Shown here in pieces: positions 37,552-46,690 of a stretch of DNA of 64,000 bases. A program made the position numbers and the translations under genes. Source of the stretch: Xanthobacteraceae bacterium (GTDB lineage Bacteria > Pseudomonadota > Alphaproteobacteria > Rhizobiales > Xanthobacteraceae). The DNA lies in contig JAQSWY010000011.1 of NCBI GenBank assembly GCA_029266425.1, positions 165,668-229,667 on the forward strand, read 5' to 3'. Under the pieces are notes generated by a model that worked only from the letters and a program-made list of their open reading frames with translations, was not told the origin of the DNA and made no database searches. Each line of letters starts with the position of its first letter. Positions within the stretch are counted from its first letter, which is position 1.

Positions 37552-38568
37552 ATGAAACGCCTCCTCTCCACACTGGCCGTCGCCGGTGCAATCGGCCTTG
37601 CGGCCGGCGGCGCCCAGGCTGCGAAGCTGGACCAGATCAAGTCCAAAGGCTTCGTCACCTGCGGCGTGAGCCAGGGCCTGCCGGGCTTCTCCACGCCCGA
37701 CGACAAGGGCAATTGGACGGGCCTCGACGTGGATCTGTGCCGCGCCGTCGCCGCCGCGATCTTCAACGACGCCACCAAGGTCAAGTTCACCCCGCTCTCG
37801 GCCAAGGACCGCTTCACCGCACTGCAGTCCGGCGACATCGATGTGCTGTCGCGCAACACCACCTGGACCATGTCGCGCGACACCCAACTCGGCCTGAACT
37901 TCGCGGGCGTGAACTATTATGATGGCCAGGGCTTCATGATCCGCAAGGACAAGAAGGTGAACTCGGCCCTGGAGCTCTCCGGCGCCTCGGTCTGTACCCA
38001 GACCGGCACCACCACCGAGCAGAACCTCGCCGATTATTTCCGCGCCAACAATATGACCTATGAGGTCATCGCCTTCGCCACCAATGACGAGGTGGTCAAG
38101 GCCTATGACGCCGGCCGCTGCGACGCGCTCACCACCGACCGCTCCGGCCTCGCCGGCGAGCGTCTCAAGCTGACCAACCCGGACGACCATGTCGTGCTGC
38201 CGGAGGTCATCTCCAAGGAGCCGCTCGGCCCGGTGGTCGCCCATGGCGACGACCAATGGCTGGACGTGGTGAAGTGGACCCTGTTCGCCCAGATCAATGC
38301 CGAAGAACTCGGCGTCAACTCCAAGAATGTCGACGAGCAGATGAAGTCGGCCAACCCCGAAGTAAAGCGCCTGCTCGGCACTGAGGGCAATTTCGGCGAG
38401 ATGCTCGGCCTGAACAAGGATTGGGTGGTGCAGATCGTCAAGCTCGTCGGCAACTATGGCGAGGCCTATGACCGCAATGTCGGCCCCGGCACCCCGCTGA
38501 AGCTCGAGCGCGGCACCAACGCGCTGTGGAACAAGGGCGGCCTGCAATACGCTCCGCCGATCCGCTGA
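37552..38568 (+). CDS. aapJ: General L-amino-acid ABC transporter, binding protein AapJ
   Basis: A 338-residue periplasmic binding protein with a Sec signal (cleavage near GGAQAAK). DQIKSKGFVTCGVSQGLPGFS and TWTMSRDTQLGLNFAGVNYYDGQGFM are characteristic of AapJ/BztA. It binds a wide range of L-amino acids for AapQMP. Two ATGs are possible, 37534 and 37552; AAGGCA before the second favours 37552. Followed by a strong hairpin that likely lets AapJ be made in excess. Confidence 0.93.
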   Translation: MKRLLSTLAVAGAIGLAAGGAQAAKLDQIKSKGFVTCGVSQGLPGFSTPDDKGNWTGLDVDLCRAVAAAIFNDATKVKFTPLSAKDRFTALQSGDIDVLSRNTTWTMSRDTQLGLNFAGVNYYDGQGFMIRKDKKVNSALELSGASVCTQTGTTTEQNLADYFRANNMTYEVIAFATNDEVVKAYDAGRCDALTTDRSGLAGERLKLTNPDDHVVLPEVISKEPLGPVVAHGDDQWLDVVKWTLFAQINAEELGVNSKNVDEQMKSANPEVKRLLGTEGNFGEMLGLNKDWVVQIVKLVGNYGEAYDRNVGPGTPLKLERGTNALWNKGGLQYAPPIR

Positions 38569-38579
38569 CGACAACATGC

Positions 38580-38603
38580 GGCTTCCCGGACCACCGGGAA
38601 GCC
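38580..38603 (+). promoter_or_regulatory. Intercistronic stem-loop between aapJ and aapQ
   Basis: GGCTTCCCGG-ACCA-CCGGGAAGCC is a perfect 10-base stem, 12 bases after the aapJ stop, followed by GTTCTTGTATT. It probably acts as partial terminator or 3' stabiliser, giving more binding protein than permease. Confidence 0.75.
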
Positions 38604-38676
38604 GTTCTTGTATTGAGCCGGCATAAGACCGGCGTGGCAAATGCGCGGTACGGCCTCTGATGAGGCGAGGGGGACC

Positions 38677-39867
38677 ATGGCAGACATAGCTCAACCCGTT
38701 CCGGTCCGAACGGGGACGTCGTTCGTGAATGATCCCGTGGTGCGCAGCATCGTGCTGCAAGTGGGTGCGCTGGCGCTCGTTGTCTTCCTCGGCTGGATCT
38801 TCTTCGACAATGTCCGCGAGAACCTCGCGGCGCAACGTATCGCCACCGGCTTCGGCTTCTTCGACAAGACCGCCGGCTTCGGCATCAACCAGACGCTGAT
38901 CTCCTATTCCGAGACCTCGACCTATGGCCGCGCCTTCATGGTCGGCCTGCTCAACACCTTGCTGGTCGCCGTGGTCGGCATTTTCTTCGCCACCATCATC
39001 GGATTCATGGTCGGCATCGGGCGCCTGTCCAAGAACTTCGTGGTCCGGCTGCTCTCCACCACCTATGTCGAGGTGCTGCGCAATCTGCCGCCGCTGTTCC
39101 AGATCCTGTTCTGGTACCTCGCCGTGCTGAGCGCGATGCCGAATCCCCGCCAGAGCATCAGCATCTTCGGCGAGGCGTTCCTGTCCAATCGCGGCGTGAT
39201 CGTGCCGCGCCCGCTGTTCGGCGAGGGCACCGGCCTGGTGCTCTGGGCGTTCGGTCTCGCGCTGCTGATCACCATCCTACTGTCCGGCCTCTCCGCCTCG
39301 AGGCGCGAGGAAACCGGACGCGGTCTTCCCATGGTGCGGATAGGGTTCGGCCTGCTTGTCGGCCTGCCATTGGCGGCGATGATCTATACCGGCTTTCCCA
39401 TCGGCTTCGAGCGGCCAGAACTGAAGGGCTTCAACTTCGTCGGCGGCGTGCGGATCATCCCGGAGTTCGTTGCGCTCGTGGTGGCGCTCGCCACCTATAC
39501 GGCGGCCTTCATCGCCGAGAATGTGCGCTCCGGCATCATGGCGGTGAGCCACGGCCAGACCGAGGCGGCACACTCGCTCGGACTGCGTGCCGGACCGACG
39601 CTCCGCCTCGTGGTGATCCCGCAGGCGATGCGGGTGATCATTCCGCCGCTGACCAGCCAGTATCTCAACCTGACGAAGAACTCCTCGCTGGCGGTCGGCA
39701 TCGGCTATCCCGACCTCGTCGCGGTTTTCGCCGGGACGACGCTCAACCAGACCGGCCAGGCGATCGAGATCATCGCCGTGACCATGGGCGTCTATCTCAC
39801 CATATCGATCGTCACCTCCGTCATCATGAACGCCTACAACAAGCGCGTCGCGCTGGTCGAACGGTGA
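38677..39867 (+). CDS. aapQ: General L-amino-acid ABC transporter permease AapQ
   Basis: A 396-residue HisM-type inner-membrane permease. After an N-terminal span comes GFFDKTAGFGINQTLISYSETSTYGRAFMVGLLNT, then TYVEVLRNLPPLFQILFWY and the EAA coupling loop in SHGQTEAAHSLGLRAGPTLRLVVIPQAMRVIIPP. The large periplasmic insertion is typical of AapQ/BztB. GCGAGGGGGACC precedes the ATG. It forms the channel with AapM. Confidence 0.93.
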   Translation: MADIAQPVPVRTGTSFVNDPVVRSIVLQVGALALVVFLGWIFFDNVRENLAAQRIATGFGFFDKTAGFGINQTLISYSETSTYGRAFMVGLLNTLLVAVVGIFFATIIGFMVGIGRLSKNFVVRLLSTTYVEVLRNLPPLFQILFWYLAVLSAMPNPRQSISIFGEAFLSNRGVIVPRPLFGEGTGLVLWAFGLALLITILLSGLSASRREETGRGLPMVRIGFGLLVGLPLAAMIYTGFPIGFERPELKGFNFVGGVRIIPEFVALVVALATYTAAFIAENVRSGIMAVSHGQTEAAHSLGLRAGPTLRLVVIPQAMRVIIPPLTSQYLNLTKNSSLAVGIGYPDLVAVFAGTTLNQTGQAIEIIAVTMGVYLTISIVTSVIMNAYNKRVALVER

Positions 39868-39877
39868 GGGCGCGGTC

Positions 39878-41248
39878 ATGACGGCGGTCAACGAATTCTC
39901 CTATGTCCGCGCCGAACTGGAGGCCTCGCGGCCGCCTCCCGGCAGCCAGGTCGGCGTGGTCGGGTGGATGCGCGAGAACCTGTTCTCCAGTATTCTCAAC
40001 ACCATCCTGACCATTGTCGGCATTGCCCTGGTAGTCTTGATCGTGCCGCCGCTGGTGAAGTTCCTCCTCATCGACGCGGTGTGGACTGGGCAGAACCGCG
40101 AAGCCTGCCTCGGCCCGGGCGTGGGCGCGTGCTGGCCCTTTGTCCACGCCAAGTTCGGCCAGTTCATCTACGGCTTCTATCCCGGCTCCGAGCGCTGGCG
40201 CGTCAATATCGTCTTCGCTCTCGGCGCCATCCTGCTGGTGCCGTTGCTGGTGCTGTCCTGGCCGGGCAAGCGGCTCAACGCCATCCTGTTCTTCGCCGTC
40301 TATCCGGTCGTCGCCTTCATCCTGCTGACCGGCGGCAACATCAATGCGAAAGCCTTCCTGCTGGAGCGCTTCGGGTTCGTCCATCCGTTCACCGGCGACG
40401 TCATGGTGATGGGCGTCAACCTCACCTTCTGGGTGGACTACCTGCTCACCACGGTCATCTTCATGGCCCTGGCATGGCTGGTCGGATCGCTGGTCGGCGC
40501 CGCCAAGGGTGCAGCGCAGACGGCGTTCTGGATCTTCCTGGCGCTCGGCATCGTCATCTTCGCCTGCGACATCGATTTCGGCCTGCCTCATGTCGAGACC
40601 CGGCAATGGGGCGGGCTGCTGGTGACGCTGGTGATCGCGGTCACCGGCATCGTCACCTCGCTGCCGCTCGGCATATTGCTGGCGCTCGGCCGGCGTTCGA
40701 AGATGCCGATTGTCCGGTTGCTGTGCGTGGTCTTCATCGAGTTCTGGCGCGGCGTGCCGCTCATCACCGTGCTGTTCTTTGCCACCTACATGCTGCCGCT
40801 GTTCCTCCCCGCCGGCACCAATCCGGATGGGCTGCTGAGAGCCTTGGTCGGCGTCGCGCTGTTCTCGGCGGCCTATCTCGCCGAGGTTGTGCGCGGCGGC
40901 CTGCAGGCGATCCCCAAGGGGCAATATGAGGGTGCCATGGCGGTGGGGCTCACCTGGAGCCAGATGATGCGGCTCATCGTCCTGCCGCAGGCGCTGACAC
41001 TGGTGATCCCGAGCATCGTGAACAGCTTCATCAGCCTGTTCAAGGACACCACCCTGGTGCTGATAGTCGCCATCTTCGACTTCCTCGGCCAATTGCGCGC
41101 GGCGTTCACCGACCCGAACTGGGCGAGCCCGGTAACTCTTTATACCGGCTTCGCTTTTGCCGGCATCGTGTATTTCCTCTTCTGCTTCGGCATGTCACGC
41201 TACTCGCTGTTCGTGGAACGGCGCCTCAACACTTCCCATCGGCACTGA
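39878..41248 (+). CDS. aapM: General L-amino-acid ABC transporter permease AapM
   Basis: A 456-residue polytopic permease. The N-terminal part carries the extra spans of AapM/BztC; the C-terminal half has the permease core [31 protein letters not shown] and the EAA loop [33 protein letters not shown]. It starts 10 bases after aapQ. Partner of AapQ; energised by AapP. Confidence 0.93.
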   Translation: MTAVNEFSYVRAELEASRPPPGSQVGVVGWMRENLFSSILNTILTIVGIALVVLIVPPLVKFLLIDAVWTGQNREACLGPGVGACWPFVHAKFGQFIYGFYPGSERWRVNIVFALGAILLVPLLVLSWPGKRLNAILFFAVYPVVAFILLTGGNINAKAFLLERFGFVHPFTGDVMVMGVNLTFWVDYLLTTVIFMALAWLVGSLVGAAKGAAQTAFWIFLALGIVIFACDIDFGLPHVETRQWGGLLVTLVIAVTGIVTSLPLGILLALGRRSKMPIVRLLCVVFIEFWRGVPLITVLFFATYMLPLFLPAGTNPDGLLRALVGVALFSAAYLAEVVRGGLQAIPKGQYEGAMAVGLTWSQMMRLIVLPQALTLVIPSIVNSFISLFKDTTLVLIVAIFDFLGQLRAAFTDPNWASPVTLYTGFAFAGIVYFLFCFGMSRYSLFVERRLNTSHRH

Positions 41249-41264
41249 ACGACGGAGACTATTG

Positions 41265-42062
41265 ATGACCGAAGCCCCCTCGATCGTCCCGAGCGAAGAG
41301 ATTCCCGCCGTCCATACGCCGCCGGGCAAGGAAGTCGTCGTCGAACTCATCGGCGTGCACAAATGGTTTGGCGAGTTCCACGTGCTCAAGGACATCAATC
41401 TCAGGGTGAAGCGCGGCGAACGCATCGTCATTTGCGGCCCGTCTGGATCCGGCAAGTCGACCATGATCCGCTGCATCAACCGGCTGGAGGAGCACCAGCA
41501 GGGTTCGATCGCGGTCGACGGCATCGAGCTCACCAACGATCTCAAGCGGATCGACGAGATCCGCCGCGAGGTCGGCATGTGCTTCCAGCACTTCAATTTG
41601 TTCCCGCACCTTACCATTCTCGAGAACTGCACGCTCGCCCCGATCTGGGTGCGGAAGATGCCGAAGAAGGATGCGGATGACCTCGCCATGCATTTCCTGC
41701 GCAAGGTCAAGATCCCGGAGCAAGCGAACAAGTATCCGGGCCAGCTCTCCGGTGGCCAGCAGCAGCGCGTCGCCATCGCCCGCGCGCTGTGCATGAAGCC
41801 GAAGATCATGCTGTTCGACGAGCCGACCTCCGCCCTCGACCCGGAAATGGTCAAGGAAGTGCTGGAGACCATGGTGAGCCTCGCCGAGGAAGGCATGACC
41901 ATGCTGTGCGTGACCCACGAGATGGGCTTCGCCCGCCAGGTCGCGAACCGCGTCATCTTCATGGATGCCGGTCAGATCATCGAGATGAATGAGCCGAACG
42001 AATTCTTCTCGAACCCGCAGCACGAGCGCACCCGGCTGTTCCTCAGTCAGATCCTGCATTGA
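41265..42062 (+). CDS. aapP: General L-amino-acid ABC transporter ATPase AapP
   Basis: A 265-residue GlnQ-type ATPase. Walker [23 protein letters not shown]-loop [17 protein letters not shown], signature [15 protein letters not shown], Walker [21 protein letters not shown], and switch [19 protein letters not shown] are all intact. The ATG at 41265 follows CGGAGACTATTG. Last gene of the aap operon, ending before an inverted repeat. Confidence 0.94.
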   Translation: MTEAPSIVPSEEIPAVHTPPGKEVVVELIGVHKWFGEFHVLKDINLRVKRGERIVICGPSGSGKSTMIRCINRLEEHQQGSIAVDGIELTNDLKRIDEIRREVGMCFQHFNLFPHLTILENCTLAPIWVRKMPKKDADDLAMHFLRKVKIPEQANKYPGQLSGGQQQRVAIARALCMKPKIMLFDEPTSALDPEMVKEVLETMVSLAEEGMTMLCVTHEMGFARQVANRVIFMDAGQIIEMNEPNEFFSNPQHERTRLFLSQILH

Positions 42063-42075
42063 GGATCAATTTGGT

Positions 42076-42181
42076 CGTCATCCCGTCCGCAGCCCGCAGG
42101 GCGGAGAGCCGGGATCGCGCGAAGTCCCGCACAACCCCTTCCAGCGATCCCGGATCGGCCTGACGGCCGTCCGGGATGACG
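42076..42181. repeat. Inverted-repeat element downstream of aapP
   Basis: CGTCATCCCG at one end and CGGGATGACG at the other, with inner CCGGGATCG and CGATCCCGG, form nested stems. It is a third sequence type of dispersed intergenic repeat in this window and probably helps end the aap transcript. Confidence 0.75.
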
Positions 42182-42285
42182 TCTTGATGCGGCCTCCTCA
42201 CCCAACGTTCAGTGCCGGTTCAGGTGCTCCGCACGATCAATCGCGGCGCTGCACCGATGCAGCGGACGGCGATCGAGGAGACCTC

Positions 42286-43455
42286 ATGAACATGCAAGCG
42301 CGGAACAGCTTCCGCGTCGCGCTCGGTGGCGCGGCGCTATCAGGTGCCCTTTTGCTTGCCGGCGCCGATGGCGCGCTCGGCCAGTCGGCGCAAGCGATCA
42401 AGGAGATCCCGGCCGACAAGGGCAAGGTCACCGGGTCCATCATCATCGAGTACAATTCGCGCTCCGAGCGCAGCTCGAGCGGCGTCGATGCCTACGACAT
42501 CAGCGAGATCGCGGTCGCCGACCTGTTCCTGATGAAGGGCACCATCCAGCGCTCGCCGGGCAAGAAGCTCACGTATTCGGTGCGCTACGACGTCATCAAT
42601 CCCACCAATCCGAGCCAGATCGCCCGCGACGTCGCCATCCTGCGCGGCGAGATGGAGATCGACAATCGCGGCCGCTATCTGCCCGAGACGGGCCAACTCC
42701 GCCTCGACGTGGTGAAGGGCAACCAGACCACCTCCAAGGTCACCGGCTCGATCCAGGGCCGCGAAGTGACGCGCTGGTGGGAGGTCGGCGAACTGGTGCG
42801 CCGTGCCAAGACCGAGGCCACCAAGGTCTATTCGCGCTATGTCGACGGCAAGGTGGTCTCGATCCAGGTGAAGAATCCGGACCCGCTGCGCTTCGAGCGC
42901 CTGACCCTGCCGGCCGGCCCGTTCACCTTCCTGCCCGAGACCCGTGTCTCCGGCAATCTCGACTACGACTACGAGCTCGGCAACTGGCTGACCGACCAGA
43001 ATGGCGTGACGTTCAGCTATACGGTCGGCGACAAGAGCTATACCGACCGCGTCACCGGCTCGGTCCGCTATGTCGAGGAGAACGGCTCGACCACCGATGC
43101 CAAGGGCAAGAAGCGCGAATACACCGGCTACTACGAGTATAATCTGCGCTGGAACGAGCAACAGGCGGCCACCGGAGGTGACCAGTTCTTCGACGAAGCC
43201 AATGCAAGCGCACAGTCCGACGCCTTCTTCTCGTCTTCGGACCAGTCGAAGCCGGGCCTCTATGGCCGCGTCTATTATTCGGACACGGATGATGCCTGCA
43301 AGCGCGTGATTAAGGAGAATAGCCAGCTCGAATGCGTCGGCCCCACACGCTCCGAGGTCACCTACGGTCTCAATGCGGTGAAGCTGAACTATCAGCAGCT
43401 GGCAAGCTGGATGAAGCTGGAACTGCTGGTGATCGGGCCGTTCACCGACGAATAA
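42286..43455 (+). CDS. Secreted protein of unknown function
   Basis: A 389-residue exported protein. The start MNMQARNSFRVALGG has a hydrophobic core and likely cleavage after GALGQ. The mature part reads as beta-rich, with alternating patterns (KVTGSIIIEYNS, KLTYSVRYDVINP, YDYELGNWLTDQNGVTFSYTVGDKSYTDRVTGSVRYVEENG) and two cysteines near the end (DDACKRV, LECVGP), which may pair. I recognise no family; a lipocalin- or jelly-roll-like periplasmic fold is possible. The frame is open upstream into the repeat, but the signal peptide and GATCGAGGAG ribosome site set the start. Apparently a single-gene transcript. Confidence 0.75.
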   Translation: MNMQARNSFRVALGGAALSGALLLAGADGALGQSAQAIKEIPADKGKVTGSIIIEYNSRSERSSSGVDAYDISEIAVADLFLMKGTIQRSPGKKLTYSVRYDVINPTNPSQIARDVAILRGEMEIDNRGRYLPETGQLRLDVVKGNQTTSKVTGSIQGREVTRWWEVGELVRRAKTEATKVYSRYVDGKVVSIQVKNPDPLRFERLTLPAGPFTFLPETRVSGNLDYDYELGNWLTDQNGVTFSYTVGDKSYTDRVTGSVRYVEENGSTTDAKGKKREYTGYYEYNLRWNEQQAATGGDQFFDEANASAQSDAFFSSSDQSKPGLYGRVYYSDTDDACKRVIKENSQLECVGPTRSEVTYGLNAVKLNYQQLASWMKLELLVIGPFTDE

Positions 43456-43513
43456 GAGCGAGCCTGGCCGAGCACCGTGACGGGTCCAACTCGCACACGA
43501 GCGCCGCGCTCCG

Positions 43514-43619
43514 TCTCCCGCTTGCGGGGGAGGGTTGGGGAGGGGGCTTCCGACAGTGCCCGGCCCATTCCCCCTCCTGCCCCGCCTGCGGCGGGCCACC
43601 CTCCTCCGCAAGCGGGAGA
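43514..43619. repeat. Inverted-repeat element between convergent genes
   Basis: TCTCCCGCTTGCGG and CCGCAAGCGGGAGA are perfect 14-base complements enclosing GGGAGGGTTGGGGAGG-type sequence and a CCGCCTGCGGCGG hairpin. It resembles the shorter block at 11905-11998 and likely terminates both flanking genes. Confidence 0.8.
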
Positions 43620-43637
43620 GGGAAGTCAAATCAGCTG

Positions 43638-44492
43638 CTACTCCGCCGGCCCCGTCGCCACCGGCTTGGTCGACGATCCCCATTCCGCCCAGGAGCCGTC
43701 ATAGATCGCCTTGGGCGGCTGGCCGATGCTTTCCAGCGCCAGCCACAGAATGGCGGCGGAGACGCCCGAGCCGCAGCTGGTGATGGTCGGCCTGGCGGGA
43801 TCGACGCCAGCGGCGTCGAAGGCCGAGCGGATCGCCTCGGGCGAGGCGAGCTTGCCGTTCGTCACCACTTCGGGGAAGGGGACGTTGCGACTGCCGGGCA
43901 TGTGGCCGGGCCGAACGCCCGGGCGCGGTTCCGGTGCTTCGCCGCGGAAACGGTCGGCCGGGCGGGCATCCACCACTTGCGCGGTGCCATCCTCCAGCCG
44001 GGACGCCACTTCGTCGATATTGGCGACGATCGCGCCGTCGAGGTTCGCCGTGAAGGTCTTCGGCTCGCGCACCGCGGCCCCCGCCACCGTCGGCCGGCCT
44101 TCGGCCTGCCACATCGGGAAGCCGCCATCGAGGATGCGCACGTCCTTCGCCCCGAAGGCGCGCAGCGTCCACCACACCCGCGGCGCCGAGAACAGGCCGG
44201 AGCCGTCATAGACGACGATCTTCATGCCGTCGCCGATGCCGAGCGTGCCGACTGCCTCAGCAAAGGCCTCCGGTGTCGGCAGCATGTGCGGCAGACCGCT
44301 CGACGCGTCGGCGATCCTGTCGATATCGAAGAACACCGCGCCGGGAATATGCGCGGCGAGATATTCCGCCGCCCCGTTGCGCCCGGCGGCGGGCAGATGC
44401 CACGAGCCGTCCACCACGATGAGGTCGGGATCGTTCAGGTGGCCCGCCAGCCATTCGGTGGAAACCAGCCAGGATGAGCGCTCGTCGGCCAT
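43638..44492 (-). CDS. sseA: 3-mercaptopyruvate/thiosulfate sulfurtransferase
   Basis: A 284-residue protein with two rhodanese domains. The first starts VSTEWLAGHLNDPDLIVVDGSWHLP; the second carries the active-site loop SCGSGVSAAILWLALE with the catalytic cysteine. The CGSGVxA loop is typical of 3-mercaptopyruvate sulfurtransferase rather than thiosulfate rhodanese. It moves sulfane sulfur to acceptors such as cyanide or thiols. The ATG at 44492 is preferred over 44513, which would add seven residues. It lies downstream of alaX and cysK on the same strand, forming a sulfur/cysteine-related group. Confidence 0.88.
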   Translation of the reverse strand: MADERSSWLVSTEWLAGHLNDPDLIVVDGSWHLPAAGRNGAAEYLAAHIPGAVFFDIDRIADASSGLPHMLPTPEAFAEAVGTLGIGDGMKIVVYDGSGLFSAPRVWWTLRAFGAKDVRILDGGFPMWQAEGRPTVAGAAVREPKTFTANLDGAIVANIDEVASRLEDGTAQVVDARPADRFRGEAPEPRPGVRPGHMPGSRNVPFPEVVTNGKLASPEAIRSAFDAAGVDPARPTITSCGSGVSAAILWLALESIGQPPKAIYDGSWAEWGSSTKPVATGPAE

Positions 44493-44509
44493 GTCGTCCT
44501 CCAGAAACT

Positions 44510-45223
44510 TCACGCCCAGCCGAGCCGCACCCGGCGGTTCTGCTGGCCCTTCTTCTCGATCTTGGTCACCTGCACGGCGCCGATCTCACTGACATTGCGC
44601 ACATGGGTGCCGCCGCAGGGCTGCAAATCGAGCCCCTCGATACTCACCAGCCGCACCCGTCCGGTACCCATTGGCGGCTTCACCGACATGGTCTTGACCA
44701 GGCCGGGATTGGCGAGGAGCTCGTCATCGCTGATCCAGCTCTCGGTCACTGCGGCGCCGGTCGCGATCATCTCCGCGAGCCTCGCGGTGATGGCCTCCTT
44801 GTCGAGCCCGGCATCGGGAATGTCGAAGTCGAGCCGGCTATCTTCCTCGCCGATCGAGCCGCCGGTCACCGGATAGGCGAGGGCGACGGACAGCAGGTGC
44901 AACGCGGTGTGCATGCGCATGCGCTTGTAACGCGGCTCCCAATCGAGCCTCATAGTCACCGGCTCGCCGAGCTCCGGGAGCGCGCTTCCCGCCGTCGGGA
45001 CATGGACCACGTCCGATTTGTCCGGGCCGTAGACGGCGGTGGCGAGTGCCACTTCGCTGCCGTCGGCACGCACCAGCACGCCCTTGTCGCCCGGCTGGCC
45101 GCCGGCGGTGGCGTAGAACACCGTGCGGTCCACCAGCACGCCGCCCTCGGGGGTCAGCGCGGTCACCACAGCGGGTGTCTCGCGGAGGTAGGCGTCGTCG
45201 CGGAAGAGCAGGATCGTGGCCAT
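44510..45223 (-). CDS. Alanyl-tRNA editing protein AlaX
   Basis: A 237-residue stand-alone editing domain related to the AlaRS editing region. Zinc-binding motifs are intact: HTALH (His-x-x-x-His) in MRMHTALHLLSVAL and Cys-x-x-x-His in LQPCGGTHVRNVSEIG. AlaX-type enzymes remove serine or glycine wrongly attached to tRNA-Ala. The start MATILLFRDDAYL overlaps the cysteine synthase stop by one base. Coupling to cysteine synthase is notable because serine is the precursor in both processes. Confidence 0.88.
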   Translation of the reverse strand: MATILLFRDDAYLRETPAVVTALTPEGGVLVDRTVFYATAGGQPGDKGVLVRADGSEVALATAVYGPDKSDVVHVPTAGSALPELGEPVTMRLDWEPRYKRMRMHTALHLLSVALAYPVTGGSIGEEDSRLDFDIPDAGLDKEAITARLAEMIATGAAVTESWISDDELLANPGLVKTMSVKPPMGTGRVRLVSIEGLDLQPCGGTHVRNVSEIGAVQVTKIEKKGQQNRRVRLGWA

Positions 45224-46254
45224 CACACCAGCACGTTCGGAACGCTCAACTCGCGCTCGAGCCAGGCCGGAACCGGCAGGCCCTTCTCGCGCAGGAAAGC
45301 GGGATTGAAGAGCTTCGACTGATACCGCGTGCCGAAATCGGCGAGGATGGTGGCGATGGTGTGGCCCGGGCCAAGCTCCTTCGCGAGCCGGATGGCGCCG
45401 GCAACATTGATGCCCGAGGAGCCTCCCAAGCACAGGCCCTCATATTCCAGCAGGTCGAACACGATCTCGACCGCCTCGGCGTCGGGGATCTGGTAGGCCA
45501 CGTCGATCGGCGCATCGACGAGGTTGGCGGTGATGCGGCCCTGGCCGATGCCCTCGGTGATGGAGGTGCCTTCGCTCTTCAGTTCGCCGGTGGTGTAATA
45601 GCTGAACAGCGCCGCGCCCATCGGATCGGCGAGACCGATTTTGATGCGGGAATTACGTTCCTTCAGCGCCATGCCGACACCCGCAAGCGTGCCGCCGGTG
45701 CCCACCGCGCAGACAAAGCCGTCAATGGTGCCCTCGGTCTGGTCCCACAGCTCCGGACCGGTGGTCTCGATATGGGCCTGCCGGTTGGCGACATTGTCGA
45801 ACTGGTTGGCCCAGATGGCGCCGTTCGGTTCGGTCCTGGCGAGCTCCTCGGCGAGGCGGCCGGAGACCTTCACGTAGTTGTTCGGGTTGGCGTACGCCAC
45901 GGCGGGCACCTCGACCAGCGTCGCGCCGGCGAGCCGCAACATGTCCTTCTTCTCCTGGCTCTGCGTGTCGGGGATCACGATCACCGAACGGAAGCCGAGC
46001 GCATTGCCGACAAGGGCAAGGCCGATGCCGGTATTCCCGGCGGTGCCCTCGACGATGACGCCGCCGGGGCGAAGCTGACCCTTCGCCACCGCATCCTTGA
46101 TGATGTAGAGCGCGGCGCGATCCTTCACCGATTGGCCGGGATTGAGGAATTCCGCCTTGCCGAGAATATTGCAGCCGGTCGCCTGCGAGGCGCGTTCCAG
46201 CTTGATGAGCGGCGTGTTGCCGATCGCCTCGACGAGGCCGTTGCGGATGTCCAT
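45223..46254 (-). CDS. cysK: Cysteine synthase A-type PLP enzyme
   Basis: A 343-residue fold-type II PLP enzyme. GNTPLIKLERASQATGCNILGKAEFLNPGQSVKDRAA contains the Schiff-base lysine; EGTAGNTGIGLAL binds substrate; GTGGTLAGVGMALKE binds the phosphate; GGSSGIN ends the core. It makes cysteine from O-acetylserine and sulfide. The TAGNTG form of the substrate loop and a C-terminal extension set it apart from the shortest CysK type. The ATG at 46254 (MDIRNGLVEAIG) is preferred to 46281. Confidence 0.88.
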   Translation of the reverse strand: MDIRNGLVEAIGNTPLIKLERASQATGCNILGKAEFLNPGQSVKDRAALYIIKDAVAKGQLRPGGVIVEGTAGNTGIGLALVGNALGFRSVIVIPDTQSQEKKDMLRLAGATLVEVPAVAYANPNNYVKVSGRLAEELARTEPNGAIWANQFDNVANRQAHIETTGPELWDQTEGTIDGFVCAVGTGGTLAGVGMALKERNSRIKIGLADPMGAALFSYYTTGELKSEGTSITEGIGQGRITANLVDAPIDVAYQIPDAEAVEIVFDLLEYEGLCLGGSSGINVAGAIRLAKELGPGHTIATILADFGTRYQSKLFNPAFLREKGLPVPAWLERELSVPNVLV

Positions 46255-46413
46255 GGGAAAACTTGCGCGCGTGTGTGCCAAAGGTCGACGAAACTAGTGG
46301 AGCGCGGTGCGGCGGGCAACCGGGTGCGGAACTCCATCCCGGATTCGTGCGCTTCACGTGTTCGAGGCGACGAGCACTTCGGAAGCCTGACCTGCGAGGA
46401 CAGGTCTCCCGGA

Positions 46414-46602
46414 CTACTGCGTGATGATCGGCGGTACGCCGGGCCCGACCGCGATCTCGTCGCTGACAACCCAGAAAACCATCAGGATAAGCAGGGCGAG
46501 GATGACCACGCCAATCAGTGCGCGCGCGCCATAGGCCCGTTGTCCGTAATAGCCGCCGCCCAGCAAAATGATGATTACGATCAGGAGGAGGATGGTCAGC
46601 AT
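46414..46602 (-). CDS. Small two-span membrane protein
   Basis: A 62-residue protein from the ATG at 46602 (72 residues from 46632). Two hydrophobic segments, LTILLLIVIIILLGGG and ALIGVVILALLILMVFWVV, flank a short basic turn (YYGQRAYGAR); the tail is polar (DEIAVGPGVPPIITQ). No known family is recognised. Conservation-like features are the Gly-Gly-Gly-Tyr-Tyr turn and a strong compositional match to other rhizobial mini-membrane proteins. A small hairpin (ACCTG/CAGGT) follows. Confidence 0.6.
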   Translation of the reverse strand: MLTILLLIVIIILLGGGYYGQRAYGARALIGVVILALLILMVFWVVSDEIAVGPGVPPIITQ

Positions 46603-46690
46603 CTGGAATCCGCCGGCAATTACCGCTGCCAACGCGACGATACGACGGCTGTTCCGTTCTGCGGCTGCGACCGAATGTTCCGCTACCCCT

